The notes below the pieces were generated by a model. That model saw only the letters and a program-made list of their open reading frames with translations, was not told the origin of the DNA and made no database searches. From Planctomicrobium piriforme (GTDB lineage: Bacteria; Planctomycetota; Planctomycetia; Planctomycetales; Planctomycetaceae): a stretch of DNA of 64,000 nt. The stretch covers positions 81,932 through 145,931 of the forward strand of contig NZ_FOQD01000018.1 in NCBI RefSeq assembly GCF_900113665.1. The letters are read 5' to 3'. The position numbers and the translations under genes are program-made. Positions 39,491-49,780 of the stretch are shown piece by piece; within the stretch, counting starts at the first letter, position 1; every line of letters starts with the position of its first letter.

Positions 39491-42442
39491 TTATTGGCCG
39501 ATTCGCTGGTTCAGGTGGGAAACCAGTTTTTCGATGCAGGGCTGCAGTGCGAAAAGGTGCGTGCTGATTTCGGCGGCGCGCTGGTCGCGGGCCAGGGTTT
39601 CGATCTGTTGGGCTGTGTCAACCAGATCCGGGAGTCGGAAATAGCTGGCGGTCCCCTTCAAAGAATGGGCGGTTCGTTCGAGAGTTTCGAAGTCGCTGGC
39701 GGCGAGTTCCGACTGCATGTTTTGCAGGTATTCGGGCGCCTGAACGCGGAGGATTTCTGCCAGCCCGGCGACGAGTTGCTCGTCTCCCCCCATCAGGCCG
39801 GCGGCGAATTCCCAGTCGAGGCCACAGTCATCTGACGCGGCAGAGGCCTGACGTGCCCCTGCAGACGCGACGGGAGCTGGAAAGGCTGCGGAAGGGTGAC
39901 GGCTGTCAGGCAGCGTGGAGATCACTTTGAACAGTGCGGCGGAGTCGATTGGCTTGGTGACGTATTCGTCCATCCCGGCCGCGAGGCAGCGGTCGCGCTC
40001 GCCGGCCATCGCTTCGGCGGTCATGGCGACGATAGGAATGTGTCCCCCATGTTCGCGTTCCCATTCGCGAATGACGGCGGTCGCTTCGCGGCCATCCATC
40101 ACCGGCATCTGCAGATCCATCAGCACCAGATCGAACGGCTGCTCGATTGCCGCATTGACCGCGGCCTGACCATCGCCGACGATGGTCACTTCGTGCTGCC
40201 AGCGGCGAAGGAATTCGACCGCCACCCGTTGATTGATGAGGCTGTCTTCGGCGAGCAAAATTCTCAACGGTCGGGCTTGAGTTGACTGCCCCTCGGTGAT
40301 TGCAGGCGTATCGGAGTGGTCGAGCCCTCGGACCTGTCGGAGTGACCGCAGCAGGTCTCCGGCAATGACCGGCTTCAGCAGAAACCCGCGCACGCCGGCG
40401 GGACGCATCTGCTCAAGGTCTGCCTGTTCGAGCCGGGGGGAAAGGATCAGGACCGGCGTCGGGTGTTTCGGCTGCAATTCCGCCAGGCGGTTTGCCAATT
40501 CAATGCTCGTCAGACCGGGGATGCGGTCATCGAGTATGACAATGTCGAAGGGATCGCTGCTGGCGAGGGCCTGACGCATGGCCGCAATGGCCGTGTCCGC
40601 TGATGCAGCGAGGACGCTTCGCATCTTCCAGCTCTGCAGGACTTCCTCGATCACCTGACGGGACTTGTCGTGGCTATCGATGATCAGAACCGACAATCCT
40701 GCAAGCTCTTGCTGGGTCTTGTCGTCAGGTTCCCCAGGCGCAAGCTCCACCAGACAATCGAAGGCACATGTGGTCCCCTCCCCTGGCTGGCTCTGCATGC
40801 CGATATTCCCGTGCATCATGCCGACGAGTTTGGCGCAGATGCTCAGTCCGAGTCCTGTCCCGCCGTAGCGTCGCGTCGTCGAGGTATCCGCCTGAGAGAA
40901 TGCCTTGAAAATGCGTGCCTGATCTTCCGGGGCGATCCCGATGCCGGTATCACTGACGGCGACATGCAGTCGCACTGAGTTGGGACTCACCGCTTCAGAT
41001 CGAATCGTGACGTCGATGTCTCCCCGAGCGGTGAATTTGACGGCGTTGCTCACGAGATTCAGCAGCACCTGTTGCAAACGGCCGGGGTCGCCGACCAGCC
41101 GGTCTGGCGTTCCAGGAATGATACGACAGGTGAGTTCGAGCCCCTTCTCCTGGGCACGAACCCCCATCACCCGCAACGCTCGCCCGACGGTTTCCTGCAG
41201 ACTGAATTCGACCTGTTCGAGTTCGAGTTTCCCGGCTTCGATCTTCGAGAAGTCGAGAATGTCGTCCAGCAGCCGCAGCAATGCCTGGGCAGACTGATGC
41301 GCCATGGTGGCGTAGTCGGATTGCTGTGAAGAGAGCCGCGTTTTTGTCAGGAGTTCGAGCATCCCCATGATGCCGTTCATCGGGGTGCGGATCTCGTGGC
41401 TCATGTTCGCCAGAAACTCGCTCTTGGCGTTGCTGGCGGCTTCGGCGGCTTCCTTCGCAAATTCCAGTTCGCGTTTGGAACGCGAGAGTTCGTCGGCAAC
41501 TTTCTGCAGTTCATCCGCCAAGGCGGCGCGGCTTTCGGCGAACTGGGCACGGTCTTCCGCCTCCCGGCGTTTCCAGGCTTCTTCGCGCAGGGCGAGTTCC
41601 TGAGTGACAGATTTTTCCTGAACCTGATGATGATGCCGCATCACCCGGACCCGGCGGACGAGAGACTTCACATGCGCCAGAATGACTTCTGTTTCCTGCT
41701 TCTTGCTGACGAAGTCATCGGCGCCCGATTCGAGCGCCTCGATCAGGTTCTGACGGCTTTCCATACCTGATAGCATCAGCAGCCCAAGCTGACGATGATT
41801 GCGGTCAGCCCAGTCCCGCGCCAGGCGGCACAGTTCAAAGCCGTTCATCTCCGGCATCATCACGTCGACGACGGCAACCTGAAACGGCTCGCGTTCGAGC
41901 ATCCGCATCGCTTCCTGACCTGACGAAACGGCCGTCACATGGAAACCCGAATCGGTCAGCAGTCGAGTGAGTTCGGCGAGATAGGTCTGGCTGTCGTCGA
42001 TCGCCAGCAGCCGGATTCCACCGGGGATGCGGCTCGAGGAGTCGGAGTCATCCGCCTGGACTGGCAGCGCATTCTTGAGCAGGCTGTCGATGACCGCCAG
42101 CAGGCTGGAATGCGATTCTTCCTTGGAGAGAAAGTGGTCAGCCCCGGCTTCGAGAGCAGCGATGTGATCCTGCTCGCGCTGGCTGCCGGTGAGGACGAGA
42201 ATGGGAATGAGCTGCAGCGCGGGATCTGTCTTGATGTGCCGGCAGATCTCCAGCCCGGAACGATCGGCCAGATGCTGATCAAGCAGGATGAGATCGGGAA
42301 AAGCAGTGCGACATTCGGCGAAGGCGCGTTCGGCCGTTTCGGCGTGACGGACGCGATAGCCTGCCTGTTCCAGGAGCCGACGATACGTCAGCGCCTGGAT
42401 GCGGCTGTCTTCGATGAGAAGAATGTCACTCATATCAATCAA
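39491..42442 (-). CDS. Hybrid histidine kinase, REC-REC-HisKA-HATPase-REC-REC-HPt
   Basis: 983 residues, last gene of the chemosensory operon, starting 34 bp after cheB. REC1 (about 4-120, LILLDQHLADRSG) and REC2 (about 145-260, VAVVDVMMPEMNG) lead into a coiled coil. The HisKA/HATPase core (SEFLANMSHEIRTPMNGIMG, NLVSNAVKFT, GTGLGLSICAKL) follows. REC3 is DIVILDDRIPG and REC4 is DLVLMDLQMPVMDG. A C-terminal HPt domain carries TAHSLKGTASYF. No membrane segment: a cytoplasmic phosphorelay hub. REC1 and REC2 could receive phosphate from CheA. It takes the place that an output regulator such as WspR occupies in Wsp operons. Confidence 0.92.
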   Translation of the reverse strand: MIDMSDILLIEDSRIQALTYRRLLEQAGYRVRHAETAERAFAECRTAFPDLILLDQHLADRSGLEICRHIKTDPALQLIPILVLTGSQREQDHIAALEAGADHFLSKEESHSSLLAVIDSLLKNALPVQADDSDSSSRIPGGIRLLAIDDSQTYLAELTRLLTDSGFHVTAVSSGQEAMRMLEREPFQVAVVDVMMPEMNGFELCRLARDWADRNHRQLGLLMLSGMESRQNLIEALESGADDFVSKKQETEVILAHVKSLVRRVRVMRHHHQVQEKSVTQELALREEAWKRREAEDRAQFAESRAALADELQKVADELSRSKRELEFAKEAAEAASNAKSEFLANMSHEIRTPMNGIMGMLELLTKTRLSSQQSDYATMAHQSAQALLRLLDDILDFSKIEAGKLELEQVEFSLQETVGRALRVMGVRAQEKGLELTCRIIPGTPDRLVGDPGRLQQVLLNLVSNAVKFTARGDIDVTIRSEAVSPNSVRLHVAVSDTGIGIAPEDQARIFKAFSQADTSTTRRYGGTGLGLSICAKLVGMMHGNIGMQSQPGEGTTCAFDCLVELAPGEPDDKTQQELAGLSVLIIDSHDKSRQVIEEVLQSWKMRSVLAASADTAIAAMRQALASSDPFDIVILDDRIPGLTSIELANRLAELQPKHPTPVLILSPRLEQADLEQMRPAGVRGFLLKPVIAGDLLRSLRQVRGLDHSDTPAITEGQSTQARPLRILLAEDSLINQRVAVEFLRRWQHEVTIVGDGQAAVNAAIEQPFDLVLMDLQMPVMDGREATAVIREWEREHGGHIPIVAMTAEAMAGERDRCLAAGMDEYVTKPIDSAALFKVISTLPDSRHPSAAFPAPVASAGARQASAASDDCGLDWEFAAGLMGGDEQLVAGLAEILRVQAPEYLQNMQSELAASDFETLERTAHSLKGTASYFRLPDLVDTAQQIETLARDQRAAEISTHLFALQPCIEKLVSHLNQRIGQ

Positions 42443-42476
42443 ACGGTTCGTCAGTTCTCGCGGTCAGCAGGACAGG

Positions 42477-43517
42477 TCAATTGACGGCCTGATTCTCGGC
42501 CATAAGGGTGAGGATCTGGATCAGTTCAGAGGGAGAATGCCCCGAGTCTGCCGCACCCCGTTCACGGGCGGCCCGGGGCATCCCATAAATGAGACTACTG
42601 GCTTCATCCTGCACGAGGGTGCGACCGCCGCGTCGCCGCAGTTCCAGCAAGCCTTCAGCGCCGTCATCTCCCATGCCCGTCAGCAGAACGCCGATGGCGC
42701 GGCTTCCATAGACTTGAGCCAGGGATGAGAAAAGTGCATTGCCGGAGGGACAATGCAGTTCGCTTGAGGAGAATGGCGGCTTCAAAACAATCCGCTGCAG
42801 CTCTGCCGCACAGAGATGCTTGCCGCCGGGAGAGACCCAGATGCCAGGTGTCATGCGTTCATAAGGGCCTGCGATGCACACACGTTGCCCGGTGGTATCG
42901 CCCAGCCAACGGGCAAAGCCGGGGACAAAGTTCGCGGAAATATGCTGCACCAGCAAAATGGGAATCGGATAGGGCCTGGGGATCTTTCCCAAAATGTCGA
43001 CCAATACAGGCGGCCCTCCCGTGCTGGCGCAGATTCCGATGACATCTGCGATCGACGAGGCCTGAGAAATTTCTTCGACCGGCGGTGATTTCAACGAACC
43101 CAGGCCGCGGCGCTTCACTTTCGCTTTCGACGCGATGAGCAATTCGGATCGCAGCAGCGGAGCGATTTTTTCGAGATGCAGCAGCACCGCCCCTTCCGGC
43201 TTTTCAACGACCGCGACTGCCCCTGCTTGTAGTGCTTCGAGTCCGAGATCGACTTCCTGCTGTTTCAGGCTCGCGCTGGCAACGACGATCGGCACCGGAG
43301 TGCGGCGCATGATCTCCCGCGTGGCCATGACGCCATCCATGTCGGGCATGTGCAGGTCCATCAGCACGACATCCGGCCGGTATTTTTCCACAAAAGCAAC
43401 CGCTTCTCGCCCGTTTTTGGCTTCGGCGATCACAGTGAAGCCGGAATCCCCTTCGATCATCCGCCTGAGGATTTCACGTTGAGTGACCGAGTCTTCCACG
43501 AGCAACAGGCGAATCAT
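42477..43517 (-). CDS. cheB: Chemotaxis methylesterase/glutaminase CheB
   Basis: 346 residues: receiver (VLMDLHMPDMDG) plus CheB methylesterase. The catalytic Ser is in CASTGGPP, His in QHISANFVPGFARWL and Asp in LTGMGDDGAEGL. CheB removes methyl groups from the receptor after phosphorylation by CheA, resetting sensitivity. It corresponds to WspF in Wsp-type operons. The 300-bp gap upstream to cheA is unusually long for this operon and contains a dispersed repeat. Confidence 0.95.
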   Translation of the reverse strand: MIRLLLVEDSVTQREILRRMIEGDSGFTVIAEAKNGREAVAFVEKYRPDVVLMDLHMPDMDGVMATREIMRRTPVPIVVASASLKQQEVDLGLEALQAGAVAVVEKPEGAVLLHLEKIAPLLRSELLIASKAKVKRRGLGSLKSPPVEEISQASSIADVIGICASTGGPPVLVDILGKIPRPYPIPILLVQHISANFVPGFARWLGDTTGQRVCIAGPYERMTPGIWVSPGGKHLCAAELQRIVLKPPFSSSELHCPSGNALFSSLAQVYGSRAIGVLLTGMGDDGAEGLLELRRRGGRTLVQDEASSLIYGMPRAARERGAADSGHSPSELIQILTLMAENQAVN

Positions 43518-43602
43518 GGCTGGCCGCGGCGGAGAGAGGACAAATGATTCACCAGAGGGCCTGTCACGGAACGATCAAAAACGGCGCGGCTGCTGGCCGC
43601 AG

Positions 43603-43648
43603 TCAAAGGGGTCAGGGGTCAGAGGCGAGGGGTCAGGGAAATTCAATG
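43603..43648. repeat. 7-bp-period intergenic repeat between cheA and cheB
   Basis: GGGGTCAG-type units with seven-base period, matching the reverse complement of 1304-1348 at about 40 of 44 positions. It sits inside the 301-bp gap 43518-43818 of the chemosensory operon. No gene or clear promoter is seen in the rest of that gap. Confidence 0.7.
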
Positions 43649-43818
43649 AATGACTCCTGCCAACTCCTGTTGACCACTCAAAACTGCGGAGGAAACAAAA
43701 CTTTGTATCGTCGGCAGTACGGTCTCTTGGTATCGTCGCAGCATCCTGTTCAAAGGGCAAGTAGCCATCTGCCAAGGTCGTGAAATCCGAAAATAGCGGC
43801 CAACAGCCGTGCTCTGCA

Positions 43819-45891
43819 TCAGGCATCGACGAATTGCCGGATCACTTCCAACAGGTTTTCCTGCTGAAAAGTCGACTTCACGACATACGCGTCCGCCCCC
43901 GCCTCGAGACCCTGCCGGCGATGCTCGGGCTGTTCGCGACCGGTCACCAGAATCACCGGCAGCTTCCAGTTCGCTTTGACCTGACGGGTGAGATCGACGC
44001 CGTTCAAGCGAGGCATTTCGAAATCACTGATCAGTAGATCGCATGGGTACAGCCGCAACTTGTCGAGTGCGTCGACGCCATCGACGGCGGTTCGCACCTG
44101 AAACCCCGCCGAGACCAGCAGATTCCTGAGAATCGCCCGCGTGGTCGGAGAATCATCGACGACCAGAATACGGGCAGGAGGAGAGGAGTCGGTTGGTGAT
44201 GTTGCCGGAGCATGCCGCCGTGAGACTGCAATCTCAGGCAAATCGAGAACCAGTTGCACGGATCCATCAGGACGAATTGTCCCCCCCAGAACGCCACGAT
44301 GATGCTCAAGTGGGAACCCGAGCGGCTTGAGGAGGTTCTCCCGTTCTTCCTCGATGTCATCAACACAGACTGCCAGTTGGCGTTCGTCACCGGCAATCAC
44401 CAGATACAAGACCGGCGCATCGGACGAAAGCCCCGTGCCTGTGACGGACTGCACCAGTTCCGACAAGGCGATCCAGCGAATCATCTCCCCTTCATAGGCA
44501 ATCATCGGAACGCCCTGGACCCGTGTGAGTTGACTCGGGCGTTGGCGGCCGGTTTTGAGGACGCTCGAAGTGGGGATGCCGTAGCATTGGCCCCCCGCCC
44601 AGACGCTCAGGGTACGAATCGTCGAGATAGAAACTGGGACATCGAGGATGAACGTGGTGCCGACGCCGACCTGCGGTGCGATTCTGACATCCCCGTGCAG
44701 CCGTTGCAGCGTATCGCGAACGACATCCAGTCCGACGCCACGACCTGAGATCTGACCGACTTCGGCAGTGGAGAAGCCGGGGTGAAACAACCACGCGGTC
44801 AACTGCTCTGGCGTGAGTGCCGAGACTTCACCCTGGTTCTGCCCGAACCGGCTGATGAGTCGTTGCCGGATGGCGTCGTAACTGATCCCCTGCCCATCGT
44901 CGGTCAGACTGATTTCAACCACTTCACCACGACGGCGAGCCTGTAATCGAATCGTCCCCTCTTCCGGCTTGTTGTGGCGCTGCCGCTCGACAGGCGTTTC
45001 GAGCCCATGATCGGCGGCATTACGAATGAGATGTTGCAGTGGACTGCGGAGCGCCTCGATGACCACTTTATCGAGTTGTACGTCTCCGACGTCGATTTCA
45101 TAGCGGATCGGCTTGCCGAGCGTCTGTGACAGGTCACGCACGGACCGTCGCAACGACTCCGCCAGAGTCGAGAGGGGCACCAGTCGGGCGTCACGAATCT
45201 CTCGATCGAGCGATTCCAGCGAGATCTGTTCGCGAAGCTGACGTTGTCGGAAATCGGTCTCGATGCGGCGCATCTGCTCGGAGAGGGCGTCGAGTTCGCT
45301 CAAGACTTGCCCAGCCGCCAGCGGCTGCAATTCTTCCAGACGCTCCCGGAGTTCCTTCAGTTGCTGGCCTGTTCCAACAGCGCCGCGCTGCGCGATGCGG
45401 GCATCTCCGACCGCATTCAGCATGTTATCGAGCCGCTCTGACGAGATCCGCAGCGAGGCCAGTTCCTCACCGCCAGAGGAAATGGCGACGTGCGGTTCAG
45501 CAATCGCCTGAGTGACGTTTTCAACGTCGGGCGACCTCTCACCGACATCAGGCGCTTCAACCGGTTGTTCCGCCTCCCAACGGACGAAGGCGTCCCGTAC
45601 GGCATCAAGCCGTTTCAGGGCTTCGTCAATCTCCGTTCGTGAGACCGAATGAGGATCCTGTCGAAATTGTGACAGCACTTCTTCGAGCGACTGCGATACC
45701 CGTTGCAGCGATTGGACCCCAACGGCGCGAGAATCCCCTTTGAGATTGTGTGCATGTCGAAACAGGCGGTCGATCATTTCGCGTCGGGCAGTGGTCTCGG
45801 TCAGCGATTCCAGTTCCAGAAATCCCCGTTCAAGCGCCTGCAGGTGCTCGCGGGATTCCTCGCGGAACAAGGTGAGGATGGAATCAATCAT
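43819..45891 (-). CDS. cheA: Hybrid chemotaxis kinase CheA with C-terminal receiver
   Basis: 690 residues. P1/HPt with HAHNLKGDS (phospho-acceptor His48), no P2 domain, dimerisation helices (about 150-250) and a HATPase with HLIRNAADHG, DDGQGI and GRGVGLDVV. A CheW-like domain follows. A C-terminal receiver (about 565-688) carries LLISDFEMPRLNG. CheA-REC fusions without P2 are typical of Wsp/ACF-type systems (WspE). It autophosphorylates when driven by the MCP encoded 48 bp upstream. Confidence 0.94.
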   Translation of the reverse strand: MIDSILTLFREESREHLQALERGFLELESLTETTARREMIDRLFRHAHNLKGDSRAVGVQSLQRVSQSLEEVLSQFRQDPHSVSRTEIDEALKRLDAVRDAFVRWEAEQPVEAPDVGERSPDVENVTQAIAEPHVAISSGGEELASLRISSERLDNMLNAVGDARIAQRGAVGTGQQLKELRERLEELQPLAAGQVLSELDALSEQMRRIETDFRQRQLREQISLESLDREIRDARLVPLSTLAESLRRSVRDLSQTLGKPIRYEIDVGDVQLDKVVIEALRSPLQHLIRNAADHGLETPVERQRHNKPEEGTIRLQARRRGEVVEISLTDDGQGISYDAIRQRLISRFGQNQGEVSALTPEQLTAWLFHPGFSTAEVGQISGRGVGLDVVRDTLQRLHGDVRIAPQVGVGTTFILDVPVSISTIRTLSVWAGGQCYGIPTSSVLKTGRQRPSQLTRVQGVPMIAYEGEMIRWIALSELVQSVTGTGLSSDAPVLYLVIAGDERQLAVCVDDIEEERENLLKPLGFPLEHHRGVLGGTIRPDGSVQLVLDLPEIAVSRRHAPATSPTDSSPPARILVVDDSPTTRAILRNLLVSAGFQVRTAVDGVDALDKLRLYPCDLLISDFEMPRLNGVDLTRQVKANWKLPVILVTGREQPEHRRQGLEAGADAYVVKSTFQQENLLEVIRQFVDA

Positions 45892-45939
45892 GAAGTGAGA
45901 ACGCCTGGCAACTCGGCAGCGGCTCTGGAAAAGTTCGGA

Positions 45940-47589
45940 TTACACTTCAAAGCGATCAATGGAGGTCGTCAGCGTCTGCAGGCGTTGTTCGATCGCATTG
46001 ATGGATTGCTGCGTCTGTTCGGCGGCGGCGACCGACTCCTTCGAGGCCGCATCGATCTCCGTGATGCTGGCCACAAGGTCGGTGATGCCCAGTTCCTGCT
46101 GCCGCGCGCCAGTGTTGATCTGCCCCATCGCCTGTCGGGTTTGATCGATGGCCGATGTGATCTCCTCAAATGCCGCGCCCACCCGTTGCACGAGTTGCTG
46201 GGAATCATCGGAATAGCGTCCGCCATCTTCGATCTTACTGACGACGGTGGTCATCGCCCGCTGAATCTGCGTGACCAGTCCTTCAATACGTCCGGCCGCT
46301 TCCTTGGACTGATTCGCCAGTTCCCGCACCTGCATCGCGACGACAGCAAAGCCGCGGCCTTCGTCCCCTGCCCTGGCCGCTTCGATCGACGCATTGAGCG
46401 CCAACAATTTCGTCTGTTCCGAGATTTCATTCACCGAGGCTGTAATTTCTCCAACCCGCTGCATCTGCTCGGCCAGGCTGACGACGCTTTCGCCTGCGGC
46501 GAGCGCGTTCGATCGCACCAGTTCGATGCGTCGCGAGGAATCCTGCGTGAGCTTCATACCGTCGCGAGCCCGACGGGCTGTCTCGTCGGCGGCATCATGC
46601 ACCGCCTTGGCGCGATCTGCGAACTCCTGCATCGTGGCCTTGAACTCCTCCGCCGTCGCGGTGATCTCATTCAAGGAGGTGGCCGTCTGATTGAGACTGG
46701 CCAGTTGTTGCTGTGCGCCTGTGGCGATCTGGCTGCTGGCGGTCGAGACGTCGGCCGCGGTCACCCTGGCTTCGGCGAGAATTGTCCGCAACGAAGAGAC
46801 CATCTGATTGAAACCGTGCGCCAAGTCTCCGATTTCGTCGCCAGTCGTGATCTCCAGCGGCGGCTGAGTCATGTTCCCGGCGGCGACCGTCTTCACTCCG
46901 GCGAGCAACGCCTGCACCGTTTTGACGATGCTCCGCGTCAGCACGGTCGCGACGACGACTCCCATGAGAACTGCCAGTATCGTGGAGAACGACAGCATCA
47001 CCGAAGCGGCTTGCCGATCCGAATCCACCTGCTCGCGGGCCGCTGCGACCTGTTGAACTGCCGCTTCCCTCAAGGCTTCTGCTGCGGTCCGGATTTCACG
47101 CGATTTCGGTAACGACTGGGTCTCCATCACCTGAATTGCTTTCGAGAAATCGCGATTGGGGCCGGTCCCGGCTTCGCGACCGGCATCACGCACCGCCTGC
47201 TGCGTGGCATGGAAGTCGACGACCAGATTCGAAATCGACTGAAAGCGATCGCGATCCTGCTGATTGGCGGTATTGCCATACAGGGGCCGCAAGCGTTCCA
47301 CCGAATCGTTGACGTTCTGGTAGGCGGCCGTGAACTCGCTTTCGAAATAGGTCGACTGCGACGACGACTGCCCCAATAGTAAATATCCACGAGTTGCCGA
47401 AGTGGTGCGATTGAGCGCAATCAACAGATCATCACACGCCCGTAACGCCTGGACTGCGTGAGTGGTCATCAATTCAGTGCTGCGCTGGATGCGCTGCAGT
47501 GAGAAATAGACCATCAGGCTGCTGCAGATCATCAAGACCAGCACGCCGCCAAAGCCGAGCCCGAGTTTTTGGCCAATCGTCAATCGCAT
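45940..47589 (-). CDS. Methyl-accepting chemotaxis protein
   Basis: 549 residues. TM1 (about 11-30) and TM2 (about 195-218) flank a roughly 165-residue helical periplasmic sensor with RTTSATRGYLLLG near its start, like 4HB/CHASE3-type bundles. A HAMP domain is followed by the signalling hairpin with tip EISEQTKLLALNASIEAARA. No C-terminal CheR-tethering pentapeptide is present. It corresponds to WspA in layout. Ligand unknown; related bundles often sense mechanical or surface cues. Confidence 0.93.
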   Translation of the reverse strand: MRLTIGQKLGLGFGGVLVLMICSSLMVYFSLQRIQRSTELMTTHAVQALRACDDLLIALNRTTSATRGYLLLGQSSSQSTYFESEFTAAYQNVNDSVERLRPLYGNTANQQDRDRFQSISNLVVDFHATQQAVRDAGREAGTGPNRDFSKAIQVMETQSLPKSREIRTAAEALREAAVQQVAAAREQVDSDRQAASVMLSFSTILAVLMGVVVATVLTRSIVKTVQALLAGVKTVAAGNMTQPPLEITTGDEIGDLAHGFNQMVSSLRTILAEARVTAADVSTASSQIATGAQQQLASLNQTATSLNEITATAEEFKATMQEFADRAKAVHDAADETARRARDGMKLTQDSSRRIELVRSNALAAGESVVSLAEQMQRVGEITASVNEISEQTKLLALNASIEAARAGDEGRGFAVVAMQVRELANQSKEAAGRIEGLVTQIQRAMTTVVSKIEDGGRYSDDSQQLVQRVGAAFEEITSAIDQTRQAMGQINTGARQQELGITDLVASITEIDAASKESVAAAEQTQQSINAIEQRLQTLTTSIDRFEV

Positions 47590-47634
47590 GATGTCGACAT
47601 CTCAGTGGTTCGAAACAGTGTTCCTGGAAATCCG

Positions 47635-48255
47635 TTAGCGTGCGCCCGCAGAAGCCGAGCGCCAGGCGGTGAGGCGTTCATCCTGCAGGATCTCATCCAG
47701 CCGCAACAAGACGCGATCTGTATCGCAGATCCCCAGCACCCAATGGCTGGGAAATTCGTCCGTCATCGTCGGGGCCGATTGAATCTGGTCGTCCGCAATC
47801 ATCCGCAGGTCTTCGACGTCTCCGGCCGCGATGGCGATTTGCCGCCCCCCTGCCTGTACGATCAGAACCTGATGCAGATCGGCCAGGCCCTGCTCTGGCA
47901 GATTTAATAAGCGATGCAGATCGAGGACCGACAGAATCGCCCCGCGATACTGCACCACTCCCCTGATGAACGAGGGAGCGCCGGGCACCGGACTATAGTG
48001 ATCGAGCGGCAGGATCTGAAGAACGAAGCGGGCAGCGATGCCAAAATGCTCTCCGCCGGTGGTGAACGTGACGACAGCAGTTTCGCGTCCGGGACTCGTG
48101 GGAACGGCCACCGGGGCCCGAAAGGCCAAAGCCCGTTGCTGCAGGCGTTCGGCGAGCGCGACGGAGTTCGACTGCTTCGCATCCAGATTCTCACGAATGC
48201 GCGAAAGTTGAGCCCGCAGGTCGTCCCAGGGAGTATGCAGTTCAGCGGCGGTCAA
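47635..48255 (-). CDS. cheW: CheW-domain coupling protein (WspD-like position)
   Basis: 206 residues. About 65 N-terminal residues with helical character precede a CheW/SH3-like domain: EHFGIAARFVLQILPLDHYSPVPG, IRGVVQYRGAILSVLDLHRLL. The 4-bp overlap with the cheR stop indicates coupled translation. CheW docks CheA to the receptor; having two CheW proteins in the operon, flanking CheR, is as in Wsp (WspB and WspD). Confidence 0.92.
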   Translation of the reverse strand: MTAAELHTPWDDLRAQLSRIRENLDAKQSNSVALAERLQQRALAFRAPVAVPTSPGRETAVVTFTTGGEHFGIAARFVLQILPLDHYSPVPGAPSFIRGVVQYRGAILSVLDLHRLLNLPEQGLADLHQVLIVQAGGRQIAIAAGDVEDLRMIADDQIQSAPTMTDEFPSHWVLGICDTDRVLLRLDEILQDERLTAWRSASAGAR

Positions 48256-49712
48256 GCAGAGGCTCCCTGCAGCAGTAAGGCCAGTTCACGCAGGCGACCA
48301 TAGCAGACGCCGTCGCCATATTCGACGAGTTCGGCAGGGTCGCGGCCATCCATAAGTTTCATGGCAATTCCCAGGCTCCGGTCCGATTCGGCCTGTTGTC
48401 CCTGCTTCTGCTGAATCATTGCCAGATGGAAGTGAGTCAGCGCATGATTTCGGTCGAGGTACAGTGCGCGACGATAGGCCTGTTCAGCGATGTCAAGATG
48501 CCCCTGATCTTCGGCCAATCCCGCCTGCAGCAGATGAGCCTCAATCAGCAGCGGCTCGCGGCGCAAGCAATCTCCGAGTGCCCGCTGGGCGCCCTGCAAG
48601 TCAGCCACGCTCAGAAGTTCTCGCACTTTCTGCAGCGATCCATTCACGGCTGGCAACGGAACGTTGCTCTGAACTGGAACCGCAGGCTTCGTCGCCGTTT
48701 CTGGCTCGGACTGGGCGGCAAACGGCAATTCACACCACTCCGGCGTGTGATACCACTCTGGGAGGTCAGAACTGCCGGACCGGCCTGGAGCGCCTGCGAC
48801 TCGCACCCGCAACGGCGCTCCGATCGGCGACACTTCAACTGCAGCATCCATCGGCTTCCGGAAGAATGTCGCTTGAGGAAGGCGATGCACTTCAAAACCG
48901 TCCGTCGCGGCATTGCTGACTTCCGTCTCCCCCAGCAGCAGCCAGCCGCCGGGCCGCAATGCCATCCGCAATCGTGCCAGAATCTCGGCCGTCACCTCCG
49001 GTTTGAAATAGATCGCCACATTGCGAAACAGAATGAGATCCAGTCCCAATGTGCCGTTCAGCGGCGAAGGGTAAACGTCCTTCACCAGATTCAGGTAATT
49101 GAACCGCACGCTGCGTTGAATTCGCGGCTGCACTCGAAACGCCTGTTTCTCCGGGATGAAATAGCGAGCGTCCTGGCAGATTGTTGTCTGGCGAAAAGAC
49201 CAGGGACGATAGAGACCAGTACTGGCTTTCTGCAGAAACGCCGGATTGAGGTCCGTCCCCAAAATCGACACGTTCCAGGCGGGGTCTCCCTCCAGCAACT
49301 GATCCACCAGAATCGCCAGCGAATACGGCTCTTCCCCCGCGGCGCAACCGCAGCTCCACATCCGCAACGTCTGCTTGTCGGCATTCTCCTCAATCAGGGC
49401 CGGCAGCACGCGGTTGCTCAGGGCCTGCATGTGCCCTTCATTCCGCATAAAGAAGGACTCGCCGACTGTGAGTTCTGCCGTTACTTCTTCCAGTAACCTG
49501 GGGCGTTCAGGCGCCAGCAAGGCAAACGCCTCCCAGCTCACCTGAGGACGCCGTCTCGCGAGAACGCGGTCAATGGCATGCATCAACCGCGCCTGCCGCG
49601 CCCCTGAGAAGTCCATGCCGGTTTCGTCCTCGAACAGCCGCCGCAGATCGGTCTGCACGATCTGCGTGGACTGAACTGATGCGTGCGGGGGATTGGATGA
49701 TGAATGTGGCAT
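48252..49712 (-). CDS. cheR: CheR methyltransferase with C-terminal TPR repeats (WspC-like)
   Basis: 486 residues. CheR N-terminal helices, then the SAM-binding domain with WSCGCAAGEEPYSLA, DLNPAFL and LIFCR-equivalent LILFRNVAIYF. After a linker (about 300-350) come TPR-like repeats (LLIEAHLLQAGLAEDQGHLD, AEQAYRRALYLDRNHALTHF). It methylates the MCP glutamates using S-adenosylmethionine. CheR-TPR fusions are characteristic of WspC/FrzF-type alternative systems and fit the lack of a tether pentapeptide on the MCP. Confidence 0.94.
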   Translation of the reverse strand: MPHSSSNPPHASVQSTQIVQTDLRRLFEDETGMDFSGARQARLMHAIDRVLARRRPQVSWEAFALLAPERPRLLEEVTAELTVGESFFMRNEGHMQALSNRVLPALIEENADKQTLRMWSCGCAAGEEPYSLAILVDQLLEGDPAWNVSILGTDLNPAFLQKASTGLYRPWSFRQTTICQDARYFIPEKQAFRVQPRIQRSVRFNYLNLVKDVYPSPLNGTLGLDLILFRNVAIYFKPEVTAEILARLRMALRPGGWLLLGETEVSNAATDGFEVHRLPQATFFRKPMDAAVEVSPIGAPLRVRVAGAPGRSGSSDLPEWYHTPEWCELPFAAQSEPETATKPAVPVQSNVPLPAVNGSLQKVRELLSVADLQGAQRALGDCLRREPLLIEAHLLQAGLAEDQGHLDIAEQAYRRALYLDRNHALTHFHLAMIQQKQGQQAESDRSLGIAMKLMDGRDPAELVEYGDGVCYGRLRELALLLQGASA

Positions 49713-49780
49713 AGGACGGTCAAGACGGGTCGAACTCGGCGCGGAGTCTGCTCCTTAACATGAAATCGGCCATTCGCATT

